64,000 bases of DNA, taken from Verrucomicrobiota bacterium. GTDB taxonomy: Bacteria; Verrucomicrobiota; Verrucomicrobiia; Opitutales; Opitutaceae. The stretch spans positions 62,001-126,000 of the forward strand of contig JADKHC010000008.1 of assembly GCA_016721945.1 (NCBI GenBank), read 5' to 3'. The notes beneath the pieces were generated by a model that made no database searches, had not been told where the DNA came from, and saw nothing but the letters and a program-made list of their open reading frames with translations. Numbering within the stretch: position 1 is the first letter of the stretch; each line of letters begins with the position of its first letter. Shown piece by piece: positions 17,226 to 28,446 of this stretch. The position numbers were made by a program, and so were the translations under genes.

Positions 17226-18785
17226 CTAATTGGGCTGCGTGTTCTCAAACGGAAGTGCTTTCACTAACTGCTCCGTAGGATCACCAAGTTGCTTTCGTCG
17301 GCAGATTAGAATTAACGCCGACGGCAGAGCGAAATTCTGCACCCACAGTGAAGCATCGCCATGAAGAAAATAGAAAAAAGTAACCATGGAAAACCACTGC
17401 GCACTCACCAAGTAGCAAAAACGATCAAACCAAGTCTGACTATCCATGGGCACCTGCCGAACCCGCCGAACCAACTCTAATGCGATTCGCGAAACAATAT
17501 ATATATATATCAGGGCACAAATAAAACCCGGCAGTCCTGTCTTCAGCAAAAGCCCAAGAGTGCCATTATAAAAAATTCCGTTCACGTAACCTGTCGTCAC
17601 GTTGTCATTCACCGTATCGGTCGGAAGTAGATCCAAGCGCTCCATACCAAATCCGCGCCCCAACAGCGCATACTTGGGAATATCCTTCACCGCCAGCTCC
17701 AGAATTCCAATACGGTCCTTGATCGTATCAGTAGCATTTCGCTCAGCGAGCGGATCGACTTCAATACCCGGCAAGAATGAAATCGAGCGCTGCACCGGCA
17801 GCGGCAGATGCTCCGCTACAATGTACAATGTGACAGTAAAAGCCACCACGACACACAAGCCCACGATCATCCTAAGCGGATTCCAAAACCGTTGGAAAAT
17901 CGATAAGGACACAAGTGTCGTAAATACCATCACGGCCAAAGTGCGATGGCCCGAGGCGAGCCCCATGATCAGAAGCCCCAGCATCATTGGACCCGCCACG
18001 AAAAAATACCGCCCGAACAAATCGCGCAACGGTGCCGCGGTCCAAATGCAGGCAAGCCCAGCCGCAGCAACGTACCACAACGATTGAAACCTCCACATAC
18101 CGGTAACCTCGAAACCCACCACAAAATTGATCGCATCCGTCGGCAACTCGAAAAAAAACAAAATCCTCTGCATCGAGCCCCCAGTCAGAGAAAATGCGAG
18201 GTCGGAAACAAGATATGTCAATGACATCAGCCAGCCAACAACTGTCACCCAAAAGAGCTGTCTCCTCGATGGATCTGCAACGATGATTAATAGTGGAACC
18301 ACCGCCAAAATGACTTGTTGTACATAAAAGCGCCCACCCATCTGCCCGCCGCCAAACGCACGAAAACCCACGCCACGAAATAACATTAGCGACACTAGTA
18401 CTATAATATACCCCGCCAGCGCTACCAACGCCCTGCGCTCCAGCCTATCAAACTTCAACTCTGCTATTTTTTGCCGATTCAACAACCCATAAGCCAGCAA
18501 ACTTGGCCACGCCAGCAGCGCACACAGTTCCCACCAAAACGGGCGGCCGGGAAAAAACGGCACGATCAACGCCGCTGGTTGCAGCGCGATCACCAGCCAC
18601 GCGAGCGTGCGTGCATTGACGGATAGCGTACCGACATAAAGCAGTCCGGCGAATCCGGCAAAAACCATGTAAGGCGAATCCGCCAGCGTCGCACCCGCCC
18701 AAATAGCAAAGAGACAAGCTGCCACCACAATCATCCAGCGACGAAAGCCGAGTCCATCGGCTCCGGGGAAAAGTGAGGGCGGCAT
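17226..18785 (-). CDS. O-antigen ligase/polymerase-like membrane protein
   Basis: A 519-residue polytopic membrane protein with about 12 hydrophobic segments and a large soluble loop around residues 330-430 (RNATDTIKDRIGILELAVKD). This topology matches the WaaL/Wzy O-antigen ligase superfamily. The loop segment YALLGRGFGMERLDLLPTD resembles the conserved G-x-G-x2 region of Wzy_C proteins. It would polymerise or ligate the EPS unit made by the neighbouring genes. The frame stays open to 18926, but the first ~18 upstream codons lie inside a 307-bp tandem repeat, so the ATG at 18785 is preferred. AT content is higher than in the flanking genes. Confidence 0.8.
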   Translation of the reverse strand: MPPSLFPGADGLGFRRWMIVVAACLFAIWAGATLADSPYMVFAGFAGLLYVGTLSVNARTLAWLVIALQPAALIVPFFPGRPFWWELCALLAWPSLLAYGLLNRQKIAELKFDRLERRALVALAGYIIVLVSLMLFRGVGFRAFGGGQMGGRFYVQQVILAVVPLLIIVADPSRRQLFWVTVVGWLMSLTYLVSDLAFSLTGGSMQRILFFFELPTDAINFVVGFEVTGMWRFQSLWYVAAAGLACIWTAAPLRDLFGRYFFVAGPMMLGLLIMGLASGHRTLAVMVFTTLVSLSIFQRFWNPLRMIVGLCVVVAFTVTLYIVAEHLPLPVQRSISFLPGIEVDPLAERNATDTIKDRIGILELAVKDIPKYALLGRGFGMERLDLLPTDTVNDNVTTGYVNGIFYNGTLGLLLKTGLPGFICALIYIYIVSRIALELVRRVRQVPMDSQTWFDRFCYLVSAQWFSMVTFFYFLHGDASLWVQNFALPSALILICRRKQLGDPTEQLVKALPFENTQPN

Positions 18786-18872
18786 GCTCAGAGCGATTAA
18801 AGATCGGCACGCCCGGCGCAACCGCGAAAGCACTGGCCAGCCATGATCCCGGCGCACACCGAGCAGAAATCT

Positions 18873-19618
18873 CTCGATCCGTTTAACGCAAAGCCCGCGA
18901 AGAAAAACCTCTGACGCAAAGATCACAAAGCTGTCCGCCGACCTTTGCGTTCCTTCGCGAACTTCGTGTTCAAAACTCCGTGCCCGCTCATTTGCGGTTA
19001 TAAATCTGCGCCCATCTGCGCAATCTGCGGATTCAACGGTCGGTTTAGATTGAACCCAGTTCTGCGGACGGCCCGGCGGTCCGTCCCTACCACTACCCCC
19101 TGTGTACCGGCTCCCGATTTCCTCCGCCGAAATTAGCGTCTATTCGCGTTCATTAGCGGTTAAAAAAAGTTCGGCCCAACTCGATCCGTTTAACGCAAAG
19201 CCCGCGAAGAAAAACCCCTGACGCAAAGATCACAAAGCCGCCCTCCGTCCTTTGCGTTCCTTCGCGACCTTCGTGTTCAAAACTCCGTGCCGTTCATTTC
19301 CGGTAATAAATCTGCGCCCATCTGCGCAATCTGCGGATTCAACGGTCGGTTTAGGTTGAACCCAGTTCTGCGGACGGCCCGGCGGTCCGTCCCTACCCCG
19401 AACCCCTGTGTACCCGACTGCCGATTTCCTCCGCCGAAATTAGCGAATATTCGCGTTCATTAGCGGTTAAAAAAAGTTCGACCCAACTCGATCCATTTAA
19501 CGCAAAGCCCGCGAAGAAAAACCTCTGACGCAAAGATCACAAAGCCGCCCGCCGACCCTTGCGTTTCTTCGCGAACTTCGTGTTCAAAATTCTGCGCCGT
19601 TCATAAGCGGTGAAATAT
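18873..19618. repeat. 307-bp tandem repeat, two full units and one partial
   Basis: The unit beginning at the words ctcgatcc(g/a)tttaacgca recurs exactly 307 bases apart (anchors at 18881, 19188 and 19495). The third unit stops after about 120 bases. Each unit contains a two-block hairpin (cgcgaag...acgcaaag pairing with ctttgcgt...cttcgcg), a stem-like (g)cggacggcccggcggtccg, and word-like phrases such as atctgcgcccatctgcgc. The repeat extends into the in-frame 5' extension of the O-antigen-ligase-like gene. No protein-coding gene is supported within it. Confidence 0.92.
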
Positions 19619-19682
19619 CCTGCGTCGCTCCGCCTCCACGGTTGCCATTCGCAAACGCGTTGTTTTGGTCGGAAGACTGCCT

Positions 19683-20963
19683 GTGAACGAATCGGTTCTC
19701 ACCAACTACCTCAGCATTTTTAAGCGGAACACCCACGGGCGTTTCGACTGGATCACGCCTGTGATGATGCTGTGTCTGTGTTCGATCGGCGTGGCTTTCA
19801 TTTATAGTGCGCAGTACGCCGGTCATGTGCCGTTTTCGATCAAAGACGGGGTGCTCCGCGGCATCATCAACTTGCTGAAAACGTTCTGGTTTAAACAGGT
19901 CTTCTTCATCGGGACGGGCGCGATGCTCTATCTTTTTATTTCGCTGATCGATTATCGGGTATGGTTGAGCCTGGCGCACTGGTTTTACCTGGCGTGCTTG
20001 GTGCCGTTGGTGCTCGTGCTGTTTATCGGCAACGAGGTTTACGGCGCGTCGCGCTGGCTGGACCTGGGTTTTTTCAACTTTCAGCCCTCGGAAACCGCCA
20101 AGGCGGCGGTGTTGCTCATCGTCGCCAGCATCCTCGCGCGCTCGCAGGTCGGCACGATTGCGCAATCATTGGGCGTACTGGGGAAATTGGCTCTTGCGGT
20201 GGGTCTGCCCATGCTGTTGATCCTTTTGCAACCTGACCTTAAGTCGGCCATCGTGCTCCCACCCATGGTGTTTTCCATGCTTTATGTCTCCCGACTTTCG
20301 ACGCGTTTTTTCGCGGGAGCCTTGGGCGCGTTCCTTTTAGTCGTGGGCGTCGTGGCGCTGGATAGTTATAATTACGTGCGGTTTATGGAAGCGCACGACT
20401 ACTCGTACATCCGCGACAAGGGCAAATACGAGACGCAGGCGCTTTTCCCGCTGCACGATTATCAGCGCAACCGCATCCTGACGTTCGTCGCGCCGGACGT
20501 GATCGATCCGACCCGCACGAAAGACGCGTGGAATCTGACCCAGTCGCAGATCTCGATTGGCTCAGGCGGCTTGACCGGCAAGGGTTGGACCAAAGGCACA
20601 CAAGCCCAGCTCGGCTACCTGCCCTCGGCGGTCGCACATAACGATTTTATCTTCTCGGTCATTGCCGAGGAGGAAGGTTTTTTGGGAAGCTTAACGGTTC
20701 TCAGCCTGTTTGGAGTAGTGATGTTTAATGGAGTTCGCATCGCCGGTCTCGCGAGAGATCGCTTCGGCAAACTGCTCGCCATCGGCGTGACAGTGCTGTT
20801 TGCGGTGCATGTCTTTGTTAACATCGCGATGACATTCGGGATGGTGCCCATCACGGGCATACCGCTTCCCTTCATCAGCTACGGAGGCTCCTTCGTGCTT
20901 AGTTGCTGCTTGCTGCAAGGACTGGTCCAGAGCGTCTATCGCTTCAGGAAGGATTTCTCATGA
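19683..20963 (+). CDS. rodA: rod shape-determining protein RodA (SEDS glycosyltransferase)
   Basis: A 426-residue SEDS-family peptidoglycan polymerase with about 10 TM segments. Conserved elements are FIGNEVYGASRWLDLGFFNF, QPSETAKAA, LLQPDLKSA, and the signature region GKGWTKGTQAQLGYLPSAVA followed by HNDFIFSVIAEE (catalytic Asp region), then PLPFISYGGSF near the C-terminus. It polymerises glycan strands for cell elongation with a class B PBP. The GTG start at 19683 has GGAAG 7 bases upstream; a TTG at 19665 is less likely. It lies upstream of rng, an arrangement reminiscent of mre/rod-rng clusters. Confidence 0.94.
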   Translation: MNESVLTNYLSIFKRNTHGRFDWITPVMMLCLCSIGVAFIYSAQYAGHVPFSIKDGVLRGIINLLKTFWFKQVFFIGTGAMLYLFISLIDYRVWLSLAHWFYLACLVPLVLVLFIGNEVYGASRWLDLGFFNFQPSETAKAAVLLIVASILARSQVGTIAQSLGVLGKLALAVGLPMLLILLQPDLKSAIVLPPMVFSMLYVSRLSTRFFAGALGAFLLVVGVVALDSYNYVRFMEAHDYSYIRDKGKYETQALFPLHDYQRNRILTFVAPDVIDPTRTKDAWNLTQSQISIGSGGLTGKGWTKGTQAQLGYLPSAVAHNDFIFSVIAEEEGFLGSLTVLSLFGVVMFNGVRIAGLARDRFGKLLAIGVTVLFAVHVFVNIAMTFGMVPITGIPLPFISYGGSFVLSCCLLQGLVQSVYRFRKDFS

Positions 20964-21059
20964 AATCGCTTCTTCGCGCTATCGACCGCTCTGCCGGAAT
21001 TTCCTGCGCCGCAACCCAAGCGCCCGGGGCTACCGTGGAAACCCACGAAAACACGCCAC

Positions 21060-22820
<1,761 letters not shown>

Positions 22821-22825
22821 GCTAC

Positions 22826-22862
22826 AGGCCGGAACACCAGCGTTCCGGCCTTTGTTTTTTTA
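22826..22862 (+). terminator. terminator of rng
   Basis: A 10-bp stem (aggccggaac / gttccggcct) followed by a T-rich run (ttgttttttt), 6 bases after the stop. Confidence 0.9.
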
Positions 22863-22866
22863 AACT

Positions 22867-22911
22867 CGGCGACACGGTTTCAACCAACGAAACGTGTCGC
22901 CGATTTGTTTA
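22867..22911 (+). terminator. second hairpin downstream of rng
   Basis: A long stem cggcgacacg-g-tttc / gaaacgtgtcgccg with one bulged base and a 7-base loop, followed by atttgttt. It directly follows the first terminator and may be a back-up terminator or part of the leader of the ABC operon. Confidence 0.6.
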
Positions 22912-22959
22912 TCGAGGTACCTCGGGCAAAAGCTCATTTCCCAAACCAGAAGGTAAGCA

Positions 22960-23910
22960 ATGCCTCCAACCGCGACCGCCAGCGTCAGGGTCAGCCATCT
23001 AGCCAAAAACTATGGCCCGGTCGAAGCGGTGCGGGATGTCAGCTTCGAACTTTTCCCCGGTGAAATCTTCGGGCTGCTTGGACAAAACGGCGCCGGAAAA
23101 ACCACCACGATCGAATGTCTGCTCGGACTCCGAAGTCCCGATGTGGGCACGATCACAATTCAGGAAATCGATATCCAGGCCGACCCTGCGCGCGCCCGGC
23201 AGCGCGTCGGTGCGCAGCTGCAATCGGCGGCCCTGCAGGACAAAATCACTCCGCAAGAAGCGTTGCAGCTCTTCGCCTCATTTTATCCTAAACCAGCTGA
23301 CACCGACAGCTTGCTCACGCAATTTGGCCTGACCGACAAAGCCCGCGCGCCCTTCGACTCACTTTCCGGCGGACAAAAGCAACGCCTGTTCCTCGCCCTC
23401 GCGCTGATTAACGATCCAGAGATCCTGATTCTCGACGAGCCCACCGCCGGCCTCGATCCGCAAGCGCGTCGCGAACTCCACCGGATCATCGCCGGGCTGA
23501 AATCCGCCGGACGCACCGTGCTCCTCTGCACGCACAATCTCGAAGAAGCCAGCACGCTGTGCAACCGGATCGGCATTCTCCACCAAGGCCGGATCATCGC
23601 CAGCGCCACGCCAGCCGAACTCATCGCCAAAGCTCACGCCCATCCGTGGATCTCGTTTCGCACGGCTCGCCCGCTCGACTCCGCACGGTTGGCGGTCTTG
23701 CCAAATGTGACGAGCCACAAGCCAGAGGGTAACGGCTGGCAGGTCGAGACTACGGAAATCAACCGAACCATCAGCAGCCTTGCACGCATCCTCGAAGCCG
23801 ACAAAAACGAGATGCTCGACCTGCAGATCCACCAACCGACCCTGGAGGACGTGTTCATTGAATTGACCGGCCAGGCGTGGTCCGAAGACAAACCGGAGGA
23901 AACGTCATGA
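22960..23910 (+). CDS. ABC transporter ATP-binding protein
   Basis: A 316-residue ATPase of the ABC-2 exporter class (CcmA/drug-exporter type). Walker A is GQNGAGKT (residues ~41-48), the signature is LSGGQKQR (~134-141), Walker B is ILILDEPTAG (~156-165), and the switch His is in CTHNLEE. A C-terminal ~80-residue domain follows, as in DrrA/YadG-type exporters. AGAAGG lies 6 bases upstream of the ATG. The stop overlaps the start of the permease gene (ATGA), with GGAGG just upstream, so the two are translationally coupled. Substrate unknown. Confidence 0.93.
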   Translation: MPPTATASVRVSHLAKNYGPVEAVRDVSFELFPGEIFGLLGQNGAGKTTTIECLLGLRSPDVGTITIQEIDIQADPARARQRVGAQLQSAALQDKITPQEALQLFASFYPKPADTDSLLTQFGLTDKARAPFDSLSGGQKQRLFLALALINDPEILILDEPTAGLDPQARRELHRIIAGLKSAGRTVLLCTHNLEEASTLCNRIGILHQGRIIASATPAELIAKAHAHPWISFRTARPLDSARLAVLPNVTSHKPEGNGWQVETTEINRTISSLARILEADKNEMLDLQIHQPTLEDVFIELTGQAWSEDKPEETS

Positions 23911-25241
23911 GCGCAGGCAAATTACTCTCCGGCCTGGCTCAGCATTTTCTACTCAGCCTGAAGCTGAATTTTCGGAGCACGCAGGCGCTGGTCTACGGCT
24001 ATTTCGTGCCGATCTTTTTCCTCGTGGCGTTCGGCAGTGTATTCAGAGGTGAGATACCGCCACTGCTTCATCAAATGGGCCAGTTGCTCACAATCAGCAT
24101 CCTCGGAGGAGCCTGCTTCGGTTTGCCCACGGCCTTGGTCGCCGAGCGCGAGCGTGGCGTGTGGCGGCGCTACCGGCTGCTGCCCGTGCCCACCGGCAGC
24201 CTCATCGCGAGCACGCTATTGGTCCGCCTCATCATCGTCGGCTCTGCGGCGGCGATTCAAATCCTGCTCGCAAGACTGGTTTACCAAACGCCGCTGCCCG
24301 GACATTCAGGTCAGATCTTTCTGGCGTTTATTTTTGTCTCTTTTGCTTTTCTCGGTCTCGGCCTGCTGGTCGCCGCACTCGCCAACGACGTGCCCGCCGT
24401 CCAGGCCCTCGGCCAATGTTTATTTCTGCCAATGATCATGATCGGCGGCGTGGGCGTCCCGTTGGCGGTATTGCCTGATTGGGCTCAACGCGTCGCAGGC
24501 TTCATGCCCGGACGTTACGCGGTCGATTTACTGCAGCGCTGCTTCACCGACCCGAACGGTCTGCAAGGGGCAACTTTTAGCATGATCGCCCTCGTCGTCA
24601 TCGGAACTGCTGCGGGCGGAATCGGCTTGAAACTCTTCCGCTGGGAATCTGGTCGCCGCGTAAATCGCTCAACCTTTGCCTGGATGGGGATCGCACTGCT
24701 GGCATGGGTTGCCGTCGGGCTCGCCGCCACGGCAACCGGTAGGCTCGATCCGGTTCAGCCCGATGCCGTCGCCTACGAATCGATCACCGAAGAGCAGATC
24801 GACCAAATCACTTACGAGGGCTTGCCGGGCGATAACGAACTCGTCACCCGGTTGTCGCCACCTTTCAAACCAGACAAGACACCGGAGCGCGCGCGCGCAT
24901 TTGCGCACCAACTCAAAACCTGGTCCCTCGGCTACGCCGAAGATCCGGGACAAGCCGTGCGCAACCTCCTGAGTGTTGCCGCGATTGCAGACATCGGTGC
25001 TGACTTGCGCGAAGCCGAGATCGGCCGCGTGGTTTTCGACGAGTTGCGAGCGCGTTACGAGCATGACCAACTTTGCCACATCCTAGCCTGGGTCATTCTA
25101 CGACCGAGCGACGGACAAGTAATCACTCGCGTTCCTGAGCTCCGGTTAAGGCGCAATTTATCCGAATCCATGGTTCGCGAGCGCTCCGTTCTCTACGCAA
25201 AAAAATACCTCGGCCGACTGTTGCGTAAACTTCCGGACTGA
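23907..25241 (+). CDS. ABC-2 type permease with an extra C-terminal domain
   Basis: A 444-residue protein. Residues ~10-245 form a six-TM ABC-2 permease (FVPIFFLVAFGSVFRGEIPP, ERERGVWRRYRLLPVPTGS, and LPMIMIGGVGVPLAVLPDWA). A further TM segment near 255-275 leads to a soluble ~165-residue C-terminal domain (YESITEEQIDQITYEGLPG onward) that is not part of the usual permease and that I do not recognise. It pairs with the ATPase encoded just upstream, which overlaps its start. Start ATG 23907 with GGAGG at 23896. Confidence 0.88.
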   Translation: MSAGKLLSGLAQHFLLSLKLNFRSTQALVYGYFVPIFFLVAFGSVFRGEIPPLLHQMGQLLTISILGGACFGLPTALVAERERGVWRRYRLLPVPTGSLIASTLLVRLIIVGSAAAIQILLARLVYQTPLPGHSGQIFLAFIFVSFAFLGLGLLVAALANDVPAVQALGQCLFLPMIMIGGVGVPLAVLPDWAQRVAGFMPGRYAVDLLQRCFTDPNGLQGATFSMIALVVIGTAAGGIGLKLFRWESGRRVNRSTFAWMGIALLAWVAVGLAATATGRLDPVQPDAVAYESITEEQIDQITYEGLPGDNELVTRLSPPFKPDKTPERARAFAHQLKTWSLGYAEDPGQAVRNLLSVAAIADIGADLREAEIGRVVFDELRARYEHDQLCHILAWVILRPSDGQVITRVPELRLRRNLSESMVRERSVLYAKKYLGRLLRKLPD

Positions 25242-25269
25242 TCCCAGCGTCCCCGGATTTTTAGTTTTA

Positions 25270-25320
25270 CGGTAGGGACGGTCAGCCTTGGCCGTCCGTT
25301 TTCTTCGGCACGCCCTACCC
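25270..25320. repeat. GGTAGGG...CCCTACC palindromic cassette
   Basis: Begins ggtagggacggtcagccttg and ends cgccctaccc, with an internal stem acggtcagcc/ggccgt. It shares its ends and its trailing cataac with the cassette at 4099-4175. It lies just after the ABC operon and could also terminate transcription. Confidence 0.55.
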
Positions 25321-25460
25321 ATAACGGCTACGAGTTTTCTGGACCTGCTCTGGAATTCATTTGTGTGGAAACTTTCTCCAATATGCAGTCTCGCGATCTA
25401 TCCTTCAACACCTTCGCCACACTACGATCGATGACTGACGTAACACTTCAAACCACACGC

Positions 25461-27476
25461 ATGCTTTGCAACAACCTCACTGCGCTGGCGCTCATCGCCA
25501 CGCTCGGCCTATCGTCAGCGACAGCCACCGAACCGGTGCTAGTGAGTTCCCCAATCTTCATCGAAGGAAAACGACCGAACTCGTACTCAATCGCGACAAC
25601 GACGATTGAGTTTAGCCCTAATCAGCTCGAGGCGAGCAGTGCAGGTCTTTCTGAAAGTGCCCCAAACTTCTTCGCCGCGTCGAGTGGTGCACGCTCCTTC
25701 AACGACACCTTTGCGCTCCGTGGCCTCACCAACACTCCTATTTTTGGCGATCCAGCTGTTACGTTTTACCTCGACGATATTCCCCTCGGCGGCGGGTTCA
25801 CCACGCCGGATGTTTTTTGCGGCATAACGCTAGCCGAACTGCACCGCGGTCCTGGACATAACACGATTTTCGGGCAGGCCGGCCCTGCGGGTGTCGTCCA
25901 GCTAACCACGCCCAACCCGGAAACAAAAGCCTTTGGTGAAATCAATGCGCGCGCGGGAAACTTCTCCGCTCGCAACGCTTCCATTTCAGCAGGCAGCGTC
26001 AGCGGTCAAAAAGCGGACGTATTCATCAGCGCCCAGCACGGAACCCGAAACGGTTACATCTACAACCAACTGCTAGGTCTAGATATCGACCATCGACAAT
26101 CAAGCGCCGCCCTGGCCCGACTTAATTTTTATCCCACTGAAACGTTCAAACTGACATTGATCGCCCAGTCACTCCGGGCACGCGACGGCGAGCAACCGCT
26201 GGTTCCGCTCAACGGACCGCTTTACACCATTGATCGAAATAATTCCGGGGAAACCAATCTCGATACTCGCAATGCCGGGCTCACGGCCGCGGCCATAACT
26301 TCATGGGGACGCGTGTCGCTAACCAGCAGCGTGAACGATTGGAAACTCGGGCCCTACCGCAGCGTTCTCGCCTTCGGACCAGCCGAACTCCTCAACGATG
26401 TTCAGCTAGCGCAGCGCAACTATAACCAAGAGTTAAAACTAGCTTCATCGGACAGAGGTGACTTTCGCTGGCATTCCGGATTATTCTATTCCGACAGATC
26501 GACCACGGGCACCTTCACCCGCGCTTTTGGCCCATTTGTGCTCGAGGATTCTTCATACACCATCGACACAACCCACCTGGCAGCCTTCGGCGAAACCTCC
26601 CTCACCGTGCAAAGCGCCGTGACACTCACCGCCGGGCTACGAGTTGAAGAAGTGAAAAAATCCTTCGGCCGCAACGAGCGCACTCCGTCAAACCAAGCTT
26701 ATACACTCCAACACAGATCGTCGGCGTTGACTCCAAAACTTGAGGCAGGTTACGAGCCCACACAAAACCTCCGCTTTTTTGGTTCAGTTGGAGCAGGCTT
26801 CAAACCCGGCGGCTTTTCGGCCTTTACGGGCAACCGTTCGCTCGCCGCTTTCGGACCTGAACGAACCCTGGCCCTGGAAGGCGGTGTGTCGCATTCAGCT
26901 TTTCACGACACGCTCACATGGACCGCACGTGCGTTTGTGTATAATATTCGTGGATACCAAATCGAGCGCTCCTTTGCCACCGGCGCAGCAACCGATGACT
27001 ATCTGGTCGTCAGCGCGCCAAGAGCCCGCTCAACTGGTTTCGAACTTGAGGCAACTTGGCGTCCTGCGAAAGCCCTGAGCATAACCGCTGGCTATGGCCG
27101 AACCCAGGTCATCTTGCGTGATTTCACCGACCCATTCACCGGGCAAAGCCTCGACGGCAACCGCGCGCCCTACGTTCCAAGCTATGACTTCTCCCTTCGT
27201 TGCGACTATAAACACGCCAGCGGCTGGTTCATTACGGCGAAATTATCGACCAACGGGAAAACCTATTACACGGAATCTGAAAATGACGCGTTTGCTCAAA
27301 GAAACTACAGCCTACTCGGTGCCCGTGCGGGCTTCGCCGCTGGCCATTGGCGCTTCTCGCTTTTTGCAGAAAATATTCTGAATCGAGATTACTATAGTTC
27401 AATTTCAGCTGGCACAAACCATGGGACACCCGGCGCGCCTCGCACCCAAGGCCTAGAGGTACAGTACGCCTTCTAG
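25461..27476 (+). CDS. TonB-dependent outer-membrane receptor
   Basis: A 671-residue receptor. A signal peptide (LTALALIATLGLSSATA) is followed by a plug domain (TFALRGLTNTPIFGDPAVTF, then LHRGPGHNTIFGQAGPAGV) and a ~500-residue beta-barrel with alternating amphipathic strands ending in an aromatic residue (LEVQYAF). FFGSVGAGFKPGGFSAF and NRDYYSS are typical late-barrel receptor motifs. It imports siderophores, vitamins or glycans using TonB energy; the ligand is unknown. The ATG at 25461 is chosen because it gives a clean signal peptide, but in-frame ATGs at 25431 and 25383 are possible. No clear SD is seen. Confidence 0.88.
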   Translation: MLCNNLTALALIATLGLSSATATEPVLVSSPIFIEGKRPNSYSIATTTIEFSPNQLEASSAGLSESAPNFFAASSGARSFNDTFALRGLTNTPIFGDPAVTFYLDDIPLGGGFTTPDVFCGITLAELHRGPGHNTIFGQAGPAGVVQLTTPNPETKAFGEINARAGNFSARNASISAGSVSGQKADVFISAQHGTRNGYIYNQLLGLDIDHRQSSAALARLNFYPTETFKLTLIAQSLRARDGEQPLVPLNGPLYTIDRNNSGETNLDTRNAGLTAAAITSWGRVSLTSSVNDWKLGPYRSVLAFGPAELLNDVQLAQRNYNQELKLASSDRGDFRWHSGLFYSDRSTTGTFTRAFGPFVLEDSSYTIDTTHLAAFGETSLTVQSAVTLTAGLRVEEVKKSFGRNERTPSNQAYTLQHRSSALTPKLEAGYEPTQNLRFFGSVGAGFKPGGFSAFTGNRSLAAFGPERTLALEGGVSHSAFHDTLTWTARAFVYNIRGYQIERSFATGAATDDYLVVSAPRARSTGFELEATWRPAKALSITAGYGRTQVILRDFTDPFTGQSLDGNRAPYVPSYDFSLRCDYKHASGWFITAKLSTNGKTYYTESENDAFAQRNYSLLGARAGFAAGHWRFSLFAENILNRDYYSSISAGTNHGTPGAPRTQGLEVQYAF

Positions 27477-27659
27477 GGCAGACCGCCCTCGAGAGGCCGG
27501 TTAAGCCTGCTCAAGACAATAACCGAGCACGGAGATCCGAAACCGACGATAACGCCCGGCGCTTTTTTTGGGATTGGTTCGGAACGCTAGTTCTACCAGC
27601 TTGTCCAGCAGGTGGTAACACCTCCTGCCTCAGCCCATCAAACGCTCTGCTCATTTTTT

Positions 27660-28370
27660 ATGCTCCTCCGTCTCATCGCCACTGCTGCCCTGACCCTGTC
27701 ACTCATGCTCGCTGGTTGCGCCTCACACCAAAAAATGGCCAACCTCGATGACACCGCAAAGGTTTCAAAATCCACCAAGTCAGTTTACCTGATGACGGTG
27801 ACGTTGCGGAACACCTTCGTCCCGAGCTACCAGCCCAAACTACAAACGGTCAAGCTGCTAAAGATCACCGGACCCGACACCAGTAAAGTTATCCAACACG
27901 AGGCCGACCTGCTCTCTAGAAACGAAACCAACTCGGCCACGACCGGCAGCAGTTACCTGCTCCGCCTCGAAATCGAACCCGGCGAATACTCGATCCTCGG
28001 CCTCGAAAGCTTCGGCCAGTCCATGCTCATAACCGGTTCGTTTTTCACACCCTTGGGCGCCAGGCTCATCGTTTCGAAAACGCCCGGCGTCTATTATCTC
28101 GGTCACATCGACGCGACCGTGCGCGCCCGCAAAGGCGAGGAGTTTCCCGCAGGCGGCTACCTCCCCCGACAAGAACAGAGGCTCACCGGCGCTTCCACCG
28201 GCAGCTTCGATGTCGCGATTTCCGATCACTGGGAAACCGATGGCGCGAAATTCCTGAACAAGTTCCCTGCACTAAAAGACCTCAACGTTCAGAAAGCGGT
28301 ATTGTCGCCCTACAGCCGCGAGAGCATCCAGCGCTGGTGGGACAAAAACACTTTCACCCAACGGCCCTGA
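27660..28370 (+). CDS. predicted lipoprotein of unknown function
   Basis: A 236-residue exported protein with a lipobox: MLLRLIATAALTLSLMLAGC, Cys at residue 20. The mature part is beta-rich, with a hydrophobic stretch around MLITGSFFTPLGARLIV and a HIDATVRAR segment, and may be a periplasm-facing lipid-anchored domain. I do not recognise the family. The ATG at 27660 starts the signal peptide exactly; a 16-residue upstream extension is unlikely. It is followed by a bidirectional terminator shared with a converging small lipoprotein gene. Confidence 0.75.
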   Translation: MLLRLIATAALTLSLMLAGCASHQKMANLDDTAKVSKSTKSVYLMTVTLRNTFVPSYQPKLQTVKLLKITGPDTSKVIQHEADLLSRNETNSATTGSSYLLRLEIEPGEYSILGLESFGQSMLITGSFFTPLGARLIVSKTPGVYYLGHIDATVRARKGEEFPAGGYLPRQEQRLTGASTGSFDVAISDHWETDGAKFLNKFPALKDLNVQKAVLSPYSRESIQRWWDKNTFTQRP

Positions 28371-28414
28371 TCTAGGACCGCATAAAATTTGCGACGGTTC
28401 TGCCGTCTCCTAAA

Positions 28415-28446
28415 AACGCCGAGCCCGCCAGCCCGGCGTTTTTTAT
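28415..28446. terminator. bidirectional terminator between two lipoprotein genes
   Basis: A stem (aacgccg / cggcgtt) with a loop rich in gc. A T run follows on the plus strand (tttttatt) and an A run precedes it (taaaaacg), so it can serve the converging genes on both strands. Confidence 0.8.

Noticed and set aside
18873..19618. A CRISPR array
   Set aside because: The repeat units are 307 bases with no short repeat/unique spacer alternation and no cas genes.
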